Source: Paenibacillus lautus NBRC 15380
Lineage (GTDB): Bacteria; Bacillota; Bacilli; Paenibacillales; Paenibacillaceae
Length of the DNA: 64,000 bases
Direction of reading: 5' to 3'
Assembly (NCBI RefSeq): GCF_004000945.1
Contig: NZ_BIMF01000003.1
Coordinates: forward strand, 62,001 to 126,000
This document shows positions 53,264 through 63,457 of this stretch, one piece after another. Both the position numbers and the translations under genes were made by a program. Position 1 is the first letter of the stretch, and every line of letters begins with the position of its first letter. The notes below the pieces were generated by a model. It was not told where the DNA came from. It saw only the letters and a list, made by a program, of their open reading frames with translations, and made no database searches.

Positions 53264-56200
53264 TCAAGATGGTTGGCTCTGCCGGATCCGTACCTCCTCC
53301 GGCCGGTATACGGTCCGCACTTGTCCCCCGGCATCGGTCGTAAACATCACGGTCCGCTCCCGTTCCAATTCGAAGGCGTAGACCGTCCCGGATGCCGGGT
53401 CCTTTACCTCAACTTCTGAGCTTGCCCCATGCTCGGAGACGAAAATGTACAAGCTTCCCTGCCCGAACGCCAGCTTGCGGCCGTAGATCCCGGGCAGCTC
53501 GCCTCCCTTCAGCCATTCCAGCTCCGACGAAACGGCTGCGGAGCGGATAGCTTCCGCGTACAGCGCCTGGATCGGCTCCCAGCGCTCGTTCATTTCGACC
53601 GGAAGCGGGCACCAGATGAACCGTCCCGAACCCAAGGTCACCGTGACGGGCTCTAGCGTCCCATCCAACCGGCCCGCCGGACGATCCACCGCCAGCGCGT
53701 TAATCTTCCGTTCGCCGAACGAAACGGCGAAAGGCTCTCCCGCCAGCTCCAGCGTTTCTTCCCGCAGAACGTTAGCATGGATGGTTTCGCCGATCTCCTG
53801 CTGCAGGCGATTCGGTGCCGGCCCCCAATACGCGTCGGTCCGAAGCGGGCCTGTCCACAAGATCGTGCTCCCTTCCTTTGCCAAGTCGAGGAGCTGGGCA
53901 AACGCGGCATCGTCGAAATTATGCGGGCTCGGCACGATGATCAGTTTGGCCGGATAGCGCTTTAAGTCCCCCAGCTGGTATTCACCGATGCCTCGCGGAT
54001 GGACGTTCATGCCGAACGTCAACGCACGCATGGCCCTCGTCGTCGCTTCGTAGGCCAGCTTCCGGCTGGAAAAATCATTCGAATACGGGTAAACGACGGC
54101 GATATCCTCAAGCTGACGTTCATCGTCGAACAAGCCGGCTGCTTCCTTCATGAAGCGGCCGAAGTCATAGGACACATCGGCTTCGGGCTTCTGCGTTCCG
54201 TCCGCCCGAAGCGCCCCGATGTTGGATTCGTTGGCATTATCCATGAAGTAGTTAATATTCCAAATCCACTGCACGGCACCCGCGCCCCCGGTCGAAAACG
54301 AATACGCGTACTTCCGCTCCAGGATGCTGCGAAGCTCTTCCTCCGTCCGCTTGGCAATGCCATCCGGACGCTGCACGTGCATGATGCCCGTCTCCTGGAT
54401 CAGATTCGGCTTGTCCGGCGTTTTCGTAAATATGCCGTCCCAAGCCAGGTGATCGTTCTGCCACCAGGAGTGGACCGTCGTGTAATCGACGGCGGGGCCG
54501 TAGAACGAAGGCGACGGGCGCTGGGAGCAGATGCCCTCATCCTGCCCGACCGTTACCAGCTGGCTGGGATCGGAGCGGCGAATGGTGCCGATGAGCTCGG
54601 ACGCCCACCGATTATGCATGTCCATGGTGAACAGCGTGAAATCAATCCACGGTCCCCACTTCTTCGGCTGCAGCACGCTGTTGAACAGCTTGTCGTCCGG
54701 ACTCGGCGTAGGCGCCGACTCGAATGAAGGAAGCTCGCCCGGCGTCATGTTCCAGCGCTCCTGAAGCAGTTCAAGATCCTCCCCGTGGCGCTGCCGGAGC
54801 CACTCGGCCCAGGCCTGCCGCTCGAACCGGTCCCCTATCGATACCGGCCCCTCGAAGATTCGCTTCGGATCGAACAGCGAAGGCTCGTTGATCAGGTCCC
54901 AATGCACGTTGGTCGTGCCCCTGTGACGTCCCACGATGGAGGCGACGAAGCGCTTTTGCGCTTCCACCGATCGCGGATCCAGGTAGGGGTTCACGCCTTC
55001 CCAGGCTTCGGGCGCAAACGAGAAGAACGTGAATGTCACTTCCAGCTCATGCCGTTTGGCTGTCAGGATAAAGGCATCGATCGCCCGCATGACGTCCTCG
55101 GCCGCATGGCCGTCGGCAAACATGATCATCCGGTATCCCGTCCATATGCCCGTCCGGATCAGGTTGATCCCTGCCCGCTTCATCTCCGCCATATCCGCAT
55201 CCCAACGCTGCACGTTCGGCAGATGGAGAAATTTGCGCGCGACGTCGGAGGTCATGTACGTCATGCCAACGATCGGAACCGTCCGCCCGCCGCGGCGGAA
55301 GTAATCGCGCCCACATTCCAGCCGCTCTCCCGCCTGCAGCAGCGGACGGTCGACGCCCCATACCGCTTGGGTCAGGTTGCGGCGCTCCCCGGATTCGGAC
55401 TCGGCTTCGCAAACGATCCGGTACAAGCCCGCTTCTAGCCGTACCGGAACGGACAAGCGAAGCTGCTGCAGATCCCGCTGTTCCATGCCGGCTTCCGGCT
55501 TCTCGTGTCCGGACCAGACGGTCTCGCCGTCGTCTTCCTTGATAAGGCTCACCGCAAAATGCCAGGTCTGCGCCGGGGCGGACGTCCGGGACAGCCTCTG
55601 CAGTTGGATCGTCAACCGCATCTGCTCGCCCGGCTCGTAGGAGGCATAGTTCGGCTTCAGCCACAGCTCCGTCACGCCTGTTCCCGCGTATTCGGCCAGA
55701 TCCTCCAGGACGTCCATCCCTTTCGTCTCCCAGAACGATGCCCTCAGCTGCTGGTTGATCAGAATCCAGCGGCCCCCGGCGTAATCGCCCTTATGCTGCT
55801 CCAGCATGACAACCGGAGCGGACCGCTCGCGTCGATCACGGTCCACGCCGATCAGCAGCGGTGAGATGACGGCGTCCATCGGACCGCATGCCCCCATCTC
55901 GGCCGGAATGTCGCTCGCTTTGGTCGGGTGCAGCGTCAAGCCCCAGGTCGGCTCTATGCCGAACAAATCCTCATATCCCTGCAGGATCGGGTATTCGGCG
56001 GATGCCTTCAGCTCCCGGACGCGCGACACGTCAACCGCCAGTGCATCATGGATATCCATTCGCTGATGATAAGCCAGCTGCTCGCGTTCGGCATGCCAGC
56101 TTCCGTTCAGCTCTCGAACCGGCCTGCGGAAAGGCACGCCCCCGGCATGAACCAGACCGCCGCCGGCCTTCAGGTGGCCTTCGATGGCCGCCCAAGCCGC

Positions 56201-56380
56201 TTTCGGGAAGTACGGCCCGTGTAGATGAATCAGAGCGTCCCAGACGCCTTCCGTCAGCCGCATAGCCACCTCCGCAGCACCGGCGATCTCCGCCCAGCCC
56301 CGCAATTGCTCCAGTGCCTCTGCAGATGGGCGTTCACCTTCGTAAGGAAAATGCTCGTCGTAAAATACCAGCTTTCTCAT
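53264..56380 (-). CDS. very large clan GH-A glycosidase of unassigned family
   Basis: 1038 residues with AAAGGAG upstream; three bases from the GH29 stop, so one operon. Residues 1-90 look like a GATase/ThuA-like flavodoxin fold (WDALIHLHGPYFPKAAWAAI, GGGLVHAGGVPF). Residues ~235-345 form a beta-domain. Residues ~365-720 are a (beta/alpha)8 barrel with acid/base Glu499 in HWDLINEP and nucleophile Glu663 in NLIQETGIM, the clan GH-A pair. Residues ~790-900 form a second GATase-like domain as in GH42 trimerisation regions, then a beta-tail. No signal peptide. Probably a retaining beta-galactosidase-, mannosidase- or arabinosidase-like enzyme; I cannot place it in a named GH family. Confidence 0.8.
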   Translation of the reverse strand: MRKLVFYDEHFPYEGERPSAEALEQLRGWAEIAGAAEVAMRLTEGVWDALIHLHGPYFPKAAWAAIEGHLKAGGGLVHAGGVPFRRPVRELNGSWHAEREQLAYHQRMDIHDALAVDVSRVRELKASAEYPILQGYEDLFGIEPTWGLTLHPTKASDIPAEMGACGPMDAVISPLLIGVDRDRRERSAPVVMLEQHKGDYAGGRWILINQQLRASFWETKGMDVLEDLAEYAGTGVTELWLKPNYASYEPGEQMRLTIQLQRLSRTSAPAQTWHFAVSLIKEDDGETVWSGHEKPEAGMEQRDLQQLRLSVPVRLEAGLYRIVCEAESESGERRNLTQAVWGVDRPLLQAGERLECGRDYFRRGGRTVPIVGMTYMTSDVARKFLHLPNVQRWDADMAEMKRAGINLIRTGIWTGYRMIMFADGHAAEDVMRAIDAFILTAKRHELEVTFTFFSFAPEAWEGVNPYLDPRSVEAQKRFVASIVGRHRGTTNVHWDLINEPSLFDPKRIFEGPVSIGDRFERQAWAEWLRQRHGEDLELLQERWNMTPGELPSFESAPTPSPDDKLFNSVLQPKKWGPWIDFTLFTMDMHNRWASELIGTIRRSDPSQLVTVGQDEGICSQRPSPSFYGPAVDYTTVHSWWQNDHLAWDGIFTKTPDKPNLIQETGIMHVQRPDGIAKRTEEELRSILERKYAYSFSTGGAGAVQWIWNINYFMDNANESNIGALRADGTQKPEADVSYDFGRFMKEAAGLFDDERQLEDIAVVYPYSNDFSSRKLAYEATTRAMRALTFGMNVHPRGIGEYQLGDLKRYPAKLIIVPSPHNFDDAAFAQLLDLAKEGSTILWTGPLRTDAYWGPAPNRLQQEIGETIHANVLREETLELAGEPFAVSFGERKINALAVDRPAGRLDGTLEPVTVTLGSGRFIWCPLPVEMNERWEPIQALYAEAIRSAAVSSELEWLKGGELPGIYGRKLAFGQGSLYIFVSEHGASSEVEVKDPASGTVYAFELERERTVMFTTDAGGQVRTVYRPEEVRIRQSQPS

Positions 56381-56383
56381 CGC

Positions 56384-57757
56384 TTACTCCTTTCTCGCCC
56401 GCGGCTGGCCGTCGACGTATACGGATGTTCCGCGCGTTCGGGCCCAGTCGGCGATCCGGGAAGGGTCGCCGGTCCAGAGGCGGTCCACTCCCCATTGATT
56501 GGTCTGCGGCCGTTCCTCGCATTCGATGCGGATGACCGGGAACAGCTCGGTCGGACGTTCCCGCGGCAGCCCTTCGATCCACAGCACATCGCCCTCCTGT
56601 CGGAACGACAGCTCCTGTCCCGTTGTCAGCAGCGTCACCCGTGATACCGGCGTCACCAGATCCGCCAGCCTCAGCACCGGCCTCCCATCCCAGAAGCGGA
56701 TGATGAGATACAACTTGTTGTCTTTCATCGTCTGCCGCCCGTAGGTGATGAACTCTGTGAGGTTCCCGCCGTCGGAGCCGTAGATGGCCTCGCCGTGAAC
56801 GTCCAGCCACTCCCCGATCTTCAGCGCCCGCTCCACGAAGGCCGGCGGAAGCTGCCCGTCGGGCTGCGGTCCGACGTTAAGCAGCAAATTGCCGCCTACG
56901 GTGCCCCCTTTTTCCGCGCACTCGCACAGCATGTCGAGCAGGACGTCTGCCGGACGCCATCGTTCGCCGTTCGTGTACCCCCACAACCTCCACGTGGTGA
57001 CCTGGCTGGATTCCCACAGCCGCTTCTGATCCGGGACGATGACATGCTCCGGCGAACCGAAGTCGCCCAGCACCTCGGAATCGCCCGAGCCGCCGCCGCC
57101 GTCCGCATGCAGCTTCTCCTCCTCGGACAATCCAAGACGGTTGTTGACCAGGATGTCCGGCTGAATTGACTTCATCCGTTCCACCAGATTGATGCTGTCC
57201 AGGTCCTCCGCGGTTCGCGGCCAAACCCCGTCAAAAAAGAAATGGTCGATGCGCCCGTATTTCGTGACCAGCTCTTCCACCTGGGCATGCAAATACTGCT
57301 TCATCGTATCCCAGCCCTCCGGGTCCTTCTCCGGTCCGTCGAAGTATGCCGGAATCCGCCAATCGATCCAGGAGTAATATAAGCCGACCCGAAGTCCTTG
57401 TGCCCGGAACGCATCGGTAAATTCGCGCACCAGATCCCTGCCAGGCGCCTGCCTTGCGCTGGAATAATCCGTTGTGGCCGTATCCCACAAGCAATAACCG
57501 TCATGATGCCTTGTCGTCAAACAGGCATATTTCATGCCCGCCTTGCGCGCCGTGTATGCCCACAGCTCGGCGTCAAAGAACACCGGATTCCACTCGCAGG
57601 CTTTCCGCGCGTATTCGGCCTGGTCTAAATGCTCCCGGAACAGAACCTGCTCGCCCCGCCCGTATTGGGCATAAGGCCCGAAATGAATAAACATGCCGTA
57701 CCGGCTTTCCGTAAACCATTGCCAGCCTTCCCGGATGGCTTGTGATTGCTTGTTCAT
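56384..57757 (-). CDS. GH29 alpha-L-fucosidase
   Basis: 457 residues with AAGGAGG upstream. 'ESRYGMFIHFGPYAQYG', 'TTRHHDGYCLWDT' (H84, H85, D86) and nucleophile D176 in FFFDGVW are GH29 marks; 'GNLLLNVGPQPDG' is the other conserved segment. Catalyses release of L-fucose by a retaining mechanism. The acid/base residue is not obvious, as is common in the family. No signal peptide. First gene of an operon with the GH-A enzyme. Confidence 0.95.
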   Translation of the reverse strand: MNKQSQAIREGWQWFTESRYGMFIHFGPYAQYGRGEQVLFREHLDQAEYARKACEWNPVFFDAELWAYTARKAGMKYACLTTRHHDGYCLWDTATTDYSSARQAPGRDLVREFTDAFRAQGLRVGLYYSWIDWRIPAYFDGPEKDPEGWDTMKQYLHAQVEELVTKYGRIDHFFFDGVWPRTAEDLDSINLVERMKSIQPDILVNNRLGLSEEEKLHADGGGGSGDSEVLGDFGSPEHVIVPDQKRLWESSQVTTWRLWGYTNGERWRPADVLLDMLCECAEKGGTVGGNLLLNVGPQPDGQLPPAFVERALKIGEWLDVHGEAIYGSDGGNLTEFITYGRQTMKDNKLYLIIRFWDGRPVLRLADLVTPVSRVTLLTTGQELSFRQEGDVLWIEGLPRERPTELFPVIRIECEERPQTNQWGVDRLWTGDPSRIADWARTRGTSVYVDGQPRARKE

Positions 57758-57836
57758 TGAACAACGTCCTCCTTATGCTGCTCCGCTCTTATTGTGCGGT
57801 CAGCCTTGATCGTAATTGTCGTTTCTAGATCCAAGA

Positions 57837-57852
57837 GAAGCCTCGAGGCTTC
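57837..57852. promoter_or_regulatory. 16-base perfect palindrome upstream of GH29
   Basis: GAAGCCTCGAGGCTTC is fully self-complementary and lies ~80 bases before the GH29 start. It may be an operator for a dimeric regulator. It has no T run, so it is unlikely to be a terminator. Confidence 0.4.
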
Positions 57853-58035
57853 GTATGACCTTTACTCTAGCCCGGGAATCCCTGTCTTGAACACTTTACT
57901 TTTGAGAGAAAACTTCGAATTTAGCTAATATCGGAGAATTGAAGCCGTAAGGCGGCGCCATGATCACTCCTGAATCCCCTTAGACTCGACTCGAAATTCC
58001 ACACGACCTTCTTCATGGCTAAAGCAAGAAAAAAA

Positions 58036-58070
58036 GCAATTCCTTCCCGGCACTGGCCGGGAGGAATTGC
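58036..58070 (-). terminator. terminator of the second binding-protein gene
   Basis: On the minus strand GCAATTCCTCCCGG pairs with CCGGGAAGGAATTGC around a short loop, followed by seven T; ~45 bases after the stop at 58114. Confidence 0.92.
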
Positions 58071-58113
58071 CCTGTCTAAATATCATGTTCATTGCCGCTG
58101 ATCGCACCTGAGC

Positions 58114-59631
58114 TTACGATTGACCGGCTCTCCATTCATCGAATTGCCGTTTGTATTCCGCCACGACTTCATCCAGACCGGCGGACTTCATTGCAGCCAG
58201 CATTTTATCGTAGGCGTCCTCGTATTTCACGACCCCGTGCATGACCGGATAAACGCTGGTCTTCAGCTCGGCAATGCAGTTAGCGTACTGCGATGCTACG
58301 TTGGTCGGATCGAAGGTAAAGCCGATTGTGATGCTGTTCACGGCATCGTCCGCAACCGTCGTACGGCGCTCCAGTCGAGCAGGATCCGTATTCGTCGGGT
58401 AACGGTTCATCTCGACGTGGCCGAGCAGCCAGTACGGAAGCTCATAAGCCGGGGAACCGTTCTCGTTCTTGGCCAGATAATCTTTCGTATTCTTGCCGGT
58501 ATCCTTCCAATGCACGTCCTTCACGCCGCTTTGTACGAGATCCATGTTCTCCTGGCTGCTGTACACCCAATTCAAAAATTGAATGCCGGCCTCCGGATGC
58601 GGAGACGTGGCCGAGATCCCGTTGGAATTCCGGATCGCGTAGGATCTAAACTTCGGCTGGTCGGCCAAATAGTAAATATCCAGCTTCGCGTCCGGGAATG
58701 ACTGAAGAATAGCGTCGCTCAAGCCGACGTCGCCCGGTCGATACAGATAACGTCCGGCCAGCTCCTCCTGATTAATGACTTCCGTCGGCGTTGTGAGCAG
58801 ATCGCTCATGATCAGCCCGCGCTTGTATGCCTCATTCATGTACAACACATCTTTTTTAAACTCCTCGGTTTCAAACCAGGACTTCACGTTCCCCTGCTGA
58901 TCGATGTAAATCATGTTGTCCGCCACGGTAAACGGATAGGTGTCGTACGTCGTATGCAGGAAGTAGGCAGGCTCCTCCAGCATCTTGATATACACGTTCT
59001 TGTTGTCCTGCGGCCAGTTCTTCTGCAGCGTCTCGGCTGCATCGAGCAGTTCCTCCGGCGATGTCGGAGGTTTCAAGCCATTGGCTTCGAGCAGATCGGT
59101 GCGGATCGTGAACATGCCGTCGTTATAAGCGGTATCCGCCCAGAAATTCGGCACGTACGTGATCTTGCCGTTGATTTTCGACGATTCCCAGATCCAGTCC
59201 GGCATGGAAGCCTTCAGCTCGCTGCCGTATTGATCCAGCAAATCGTCGATCGGAATGATCCCGCCGCTGCCGGCAAGCACCGTCGGTCCCTTTGTATCGT
59301 GCATGATGGCAATCAGCTCGAATTCCTCGCCCGTTGACATCATGAGGTTGGTCTTCTGATCCCATACGTCCCATGCAATGTACGTCGGTTCGTAGGTGAG
59401 GTTCAGACCATCGGCCTCAAGCTTTTCGTTGATTGCTTTGACCGCCGACTCCAGATCCTGCGGCGCGGAGCCCGGAAGCAAATACCGGACCGGCAGCTTG
59501 TCCCCGCCGCCGTTCTCCCCGCTCGCCGATCCGCTCTCACCGTCGGTGTCGCCTCCGCCGGAGCAGCCCGCGATCACCGTAACCATGAATATCGCGGCCA
59601 ACCATAGTGCTAGCGCTTTCCTTTTTTTCAT
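58114..59631 (-). CDS. extracellular sugar-binding lipoprotein with DUF3502
   Basis: 505 residues with GGGGGAG upstream. Lipobox VIAGC (Cys23) and a glycine/glutamate-rich linker are followed by the binding fold. The C-terminal ~130 residues (FDPTNVASQYANCIAELKTS, EVVAEYKRQFDEW) are typical of the DUF3502 tail of Lpl-type binding proteins. The partner permeases are probably those at 62494 and 63458, although the regulator gene lies between. Transcribed alone with its own terminator. Confidence 0.92.
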   Translation of the reverse strand: MKKRKALALWLAAIFMVTVIAGCSGGGDTDGESGSASGENGGGDKLPVRYLLPGSAPQDLESAVKAINEKLEADGLNLTYEPTYIAWDVWDQKTNLMMSTGEEFELIAIMHDTKGPTVLAGSGGIIPIDDLLDQYGSELKASMPDWIWESSKINGKITYVPNFWADTAYNDGMFTIRTDLLEANGLKPPTSPEELLDAAETLQKNWPQDNKNVYIKMLEEPAYFLHTTYDTYPFTVADNMIYIDQQGNVKSWFETEEFKKDVLYMNEAYKRGLIMSDLLTTPTEVINQEELAGRYLYRPGDVGLSDAILQSFPDAKLDIYYLADQPKFRSYAIRNSNGISATSPHPEAGIQFLNWVYSSQENMDLVQSGVKDVHWKDTGKNTKDYLAKNENGSPAYELPYWLLGHVEMNRYPTNTDPARLERRTTVADDAVNSITIGFTFDPTNVASQYANCIAELKTSVYPVMHGVVKYEDAYDKMLAAMKSAGLDEVVAEYKRQFDEWRAGQS

Positions 59632-59756
59632 GCGTGTCTCCCCCTGTCTTCATTTGGTTTGGTCATGCGGTACGATTCCTATCTTAAGGAGACATTAGGG
59701 ATGACGTATACTTCAAAATGATTGTTTTCGCCATTTTAAAACACTGAAAATGCCTG

Positions 59757-62033
59757 TCACTGCGCCTTTTTCGTCTCGATCGCATGCTGGCTGCGGAACT
59801 GGGCCGGCGAGATCTGGTAGTGCTTTTTAAAAAGCGTGTAGAAATAGGTCGTATTCAGAATGCCCACCTGCTCGCTGATCGATTGAACCGACTCTTCGGT
59901 ACTTGCGAGAAGCTCCCGCGCCTTCTCCAGACGAACGGCATTCAGATAATCGTTGAACGACAGCTCGCAATGCGCCTTGAACAGCTTGCCGACATAGCTG
60001 CGGGACAGCTTCACCTCGCCAGCAACCTGCTCGAGCGACATATCCGGCCTTGCATAATGCTTGCGTACGTACATCTGGATAAAATCAACCACCTCCGCAT
60101 GCCGGACCGCTCCCGATTCCTCGGACAGGCTGCAGAGTCTAAGGGCGAGATCCTTCAGGGCATCCTCGGTTTCCTGCAGCGTCTGAAAGCGCGTAATTCG
60201 CCGCGTAAAGTCGAGGAAGAGATCTGCGCTTTCCCGATTTTTCACCGTATGGACATTGAGCTGCTTGTACAGGCCGCCGATAAACTGGTTGATGAAAAAC
60301 ATGACTTCATGGTAGTTGTACTCGCGAATCTCCTTGATCCACTGATCGATTTCCTTCTCCAGTTTATCCCGCTGCTGCAGCTTGATGGCCTCGATAATGC
60401 GCTTCTCCCGCTTGTCCGGATACTGCGCCTCGGAATGCTCCACCTCCGCGGTGATGACCGGATCGCCATGGAGCATCTTTCCCTTGCCTTCGAAGAAACG
60501 CTGCTGGAAGCAGGACTGCGCGCAATCGAACGATTCGCGCAGCTCCTCGTATGTCTGCGCTCCCGTTCCGATGCCGACGGTGACGGACACGCGGAGCGTG
60601 CGGAGCAGCTCGCCCTGCAGCTCCTCCAGCATGCCCAATACATGGAGCGGAGGCCGGTTCTGCTTCATAGGAAGAATGATCGCCACGGTCCCGTCCCCCA
60701 CCGTTGCCACGCTCGCTCCCTCCGGCTCCAGCATCTGCTGGGCCGCCCGGGCAACGGCTGCGCAGGAATACGATTGCAGCTCCTCGTCCTCGCCGCCGGG
60801 CGAGCCGTCCTGACTATCAAGCAAGAGAGCCGCCGCCAGGAAATAGGGTCCCTTGCCTTCCCCGACCAAACGGCGGAATGCCGTCTCGTCTCCTCCCTTG
60901 AGCAGCTGCAAAACATGGGCTTGGCGTGCAGCGGAAGCCGCGGACTCCATCGACTTCATTTTCTCCGTCATTTCGGCGTAGGTTGTGTCCAATATCGCAA
61001 ATTCGTTGATCTGCCGACGGTCCTTCATCTTTGGAATGGCGCTCATTTTCTCCAGCAGATGGCGGATCGGGTTGTATGCATGATGCGTCAGCCAGATCGA
61101 TAAAAACATGCTGACGGCGAAGCAGGCCATAGCGAGAACCAGTGCTGACGTTCGGAGGGCCTGCATGTTGAACAGCAGATTTTGATATTGGCTTACGCTG
61201 ATATACGTCCAGTTCATATCCTTGGATTTGACGTAGGTGACGAGGCTCTTGCGACCGTCAATGGAGCGGGTGAAATAACCGCTCTCTGCATCCGATGCCA
61301 AAATGGACTGGACATAGGATTCCTGTGATATATCCTCCATGAACCGGGACCGATCCGAATGGGTGATGATGGTTCCCTTGTCGTCAATGACATGCAGCGA
61401 ATCCACCGCTTCGTTGCGGTAGCCTCCGATCAGATCCTGGATGGTGTCGATGCTCATGTTGATCACGATCGCGCCCTTGGAGCTTAACGGCGAATAATAG
61501 CTCGGAAGGAGGACGAAGGTAAGGACGTCTTCGCTCCGGTTCGCCGAAGTGGCGGAAGAGATCTTGCGCGGGAACAGGTGAAAATAAGATGTATTCTTGC
61601 TGTTGATCTCCTCCAGCAGCGCCTTCTCCTGCTCCTTGGTAATCCCCTTCGTATTCAAATACGTATTATTCGAGCCGTTATAGATCCCGATCGAATGGAT
61701 GAACGGGTATGTGGACTGGACTCGGTTAAGGGTGCCAAACACGCCATACTGTTTCACCGGATCGGCCTCTTTGTCCAACAGGGCGTTCACGATCTCCTTG
61801 TCGCTGAGCAGAAGGTTGCCCACGTTATACACCTGGTCGCGGATGACACTGGATACGGCGCTGTTTTGCTTCAGCATCGACTCGGATATTTTCCCTACCT
61901 CCTTCGCGGTGCTCCAGGAGAACATCATGTACAGGACGACGGTTACGAGGGCAATCATGGCTGCCGTGAGCAAAACAAAGCTGAGAAACATATTTCGATA
62001 CACTGCATAACGGAATAATCGCTGCCGGATCAT
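59757..62033 (-). CDS. membrane-bound AraC-family regulator with cache-type sensor
   Basis: About 758 residues from the ATG at 62033 (GGAGGGAG upstream). TM1 ~10-32 and TM2 ~285-310 enclose an extracellular region with cache/PAS-like features; a long linker is followed by a C-terminal AraC double helix-turn-helix (MSLEQVAGEVKLSRSYVGKL, YFYTLFKKHYQISPAQF). It probably senses a sugar and directly controls the flanking binding-protein and permease genes (one-component regulator). Confidence 0.92.
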   Translation of the reverse strand: MIRQRLFRYAVYRNMFLSFVLLTAAMIALVTVVLYMMFSWSTAKEVGKISESMLKQNSAVSSVIRDQVYNVGNLLLSDKEIVNALLDKEADPVKQYGVFGTLNRVQSTYPFIHSIGIYNGSNNTYLNTKGITKEQEKALLEEINSKNTSYFHLFPRKISSATSANRSEDVLTFVLLPSYYSPLSSKGAIVINMSIDTIQDLIGGYRNEAVDSLHVIDDKGTIITHSDRSRFMEDISQESYVQSILASDAESGYFTRSIDGRKSLVTYVKSKDMNWTYISVSQYQNLLFNMQALRTSALVLAMACFAVSMFLSIWLTHHAYNPIRHLLEKMSAIPKMKDRRQINEFAILDTTYAEMTEKMKSMESAASAARQAHVLQLLKGGDETAFRRLVGEGKGPYFLAAALLLDSQDGSPGGEDEELQSYSCAAVARAAQQMLEPEGASVATVGDGTVAIILPMKQNRPPLHVLGMLEELQGELLRTLRVSVTVGIGTGAQTYEELRESFDCAQSCFQQRFFEGKGKMLHGDPVITAEVEHSEAQYPDKREKRIIEAIKLQQRDKLEKEIDQWIKEIREYNYHEVMFFINQFIGGLYKQLNVHTVKNRESADLFLDFTRRITRFQTLQETEDALKDLALRLCSLSEESGAVRHAEVVDFIQMYVRKHYARPDMSLEQVAGEVKLSRSYVGKLFKAHCELSFNDYLNAVRLEKARELLASTEESVQSISEQVGILNTTYFYTLFKKHYQISPAQFRSQHAIETKKAQ

Positions 62034-62493
62034 ATTCTCCCTCCTTGCCATTTGGTCTGTATCGTTAAACTGAAATCTTCATTGTTCTTGAATATTACTA
62101 ACATTATATGTAATCTATATGTTAATTTAATAGTATTTCCTAGCGATCCGATCACTTGGAACGGATTCATATTTTACTCTCATCTTACATTTGCTCAGGG
62201 CATTCATCAATATGAAAACGCATTCTTTATTTTCCTCTCCCATCTTTCCTTCATAGACTTCATCGGCTAAACCCCTTATAAAACAAAGGTTTTTGGGCCT
62301 TTATTCAATCCGGACGACATGCTTCAAAATACTCAAATTCAAAGTTTTTTCCGTTTTTTAAAGCAGACGTTCCTCCCTTCAATCCGTTCAAACTCTATTT
62401 TCATAGTTTACTGCACGCGGCAACTCTCTTTACACTCGAATCAGAACTGCAGAGCTTGCAACCGCCATCACAAACGAAAGGACGTGCCTACCA
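62034..62493. other. divergent control region
   Basis: About 460 AT-rich bases between the leftward regulator and the rightward permease operon. Nothing codes here. A possible cre-like box (TGAAAACGCATTCT, 62213-62226) has two mismatches to the catabolite-control consensus and is a weak call. Confidence 0.5.
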
Positions 62494-63420
62494 ATGAAAA
62501 AAAGCCGCTCTGGCTTCCTGCGCGAAATCCGCTCGAACGGATCCGCCTACCTGCTCGTCGTACCGGCTGCCATCTATACGCTGGTCTTCGGTTATTTCAC
62601 GCTTCCCTACATGCTCATTGCGTTTCAGAAATTCAACTTCAAGACGGGACTCTTTAATTCCGCCTGGGTCGGCTTCGACAATTTCAAGTTCTTCTTCTCG
62701 TCGCCCCGGGCGTGGGAGGTCACCTTCAACACCTTGAAGCTCAATTTTCTATTCATCATCGTCGGCACGCTCGCAGCCATGGCGCTGGCCATTCTGTTCA
62801 ATGAGCTCCGCAGCCGCTGGTTCTCGAGGGTGACCCAATCCACGATTTTGTTCCCGCATTTCTTATCCTGGGTCATCGTCAGCTACATCATCTACAGCTT
62901 GCTGTCGACCGACTACGGTATTCTGAACCGGATCCTGGCGTTCTTCCATGTCGATCCCGTCAACTGGTATGCCTCTCCGCAATACTGGACGTGGATTCTT
63001 ACGACCGCGGCGGTCTGGAAGGACCTCGGGATGAACCTCGTTATCTATCTGGCGGCCATTACGGGGATTGATGACAGTTATTACGAAGCCGGCCGGATCG
63101 ACGGCGCTACCCGCTGGCAGCTCATCCGGCATATCACCATTCCGCTCATGCTGCCGACCATATCCATCCTGACCCTGCTGGCCTTGGGCAAAATCATGTA
63201 CGGCAGCTTCGACATGATCTATGCCATCGTGAAGGACAACGGGCTGCTCTATCCGACCGTCGACGTCATCGACACATATGTGTTCCGTTCCCTCCGCACC
63301 ATTGGGAATCCGGCACAGGCAATGGCCGTTGGTCTATATCAATCCGTGGTCGGCTTTATTCTCGTATGGGGCAGTAACAAAATCGTGAAAAAGGTGAATC
63401 CGGACCATGCCTTGTTCTAA
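62494..63420 (+). CDS. carbohydrate ABC transporter permease (LplB-type)
   Basis: 308 residues; AAAGGA lies 11 bases before the ATG. Six membrane segments; EAA loop YEAGRIDGATRWQLIRHITI. Pairs with the gene at 63458. Divergent from the regulator at 59757, which is its likely controller. Confidence 0.93.
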   Translation: MKKSRSGFLREIRSNGSAYLLVVPAAIYTLVFGYFTLPYMLIAFQKFNFKTGLFNSAWVGFDNFKFFFSSPRAWEVTFNTLKLNFLFIIVGTLAAMALAILFNELRSRWFSRVTQSTILFPHFLSWVIVSYIIYSLLSTDYGILNRILAFFHVDPVNWYASPQYWTWILTTAAVWKDLGMNLVIYLAAITGIDDSYYEAGRIDGATRWQLIRHITIPLMLPTISILTLLALGKIMYGSFDMIYAIVKDNGLLYPTVDVIDTYVFRSLRTIGNPAQAMAVGLYQSVVGFILVWGSNKIVKKVNPDHALF

Positions 63421-63457
63421 AGTGAGCCGGAACCATTCGGAAAGGAGCGAAACTTAG

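Larger units (their letters stand above)
57758..58113. other. control region between the GH29 operon and the binding-protein gene
   Basis: About 350 bases. It contains the 16-base palindrome at 57837, the terminator at 58036 for the binding-protein gene, and presumably the GH29 promoter (a possible minus-strand TTCAAG / TAGAGT pair with 16 bases between lies near 57870-57900). No gene seen. Confidence 0.55.

Noticed and set aside
59784..61103. 439-residue open frame opposite the AraC regulator
   Set aside because: Shadow frame, no ribosome site, low-complexity composition rich in Leu, Arg and His.
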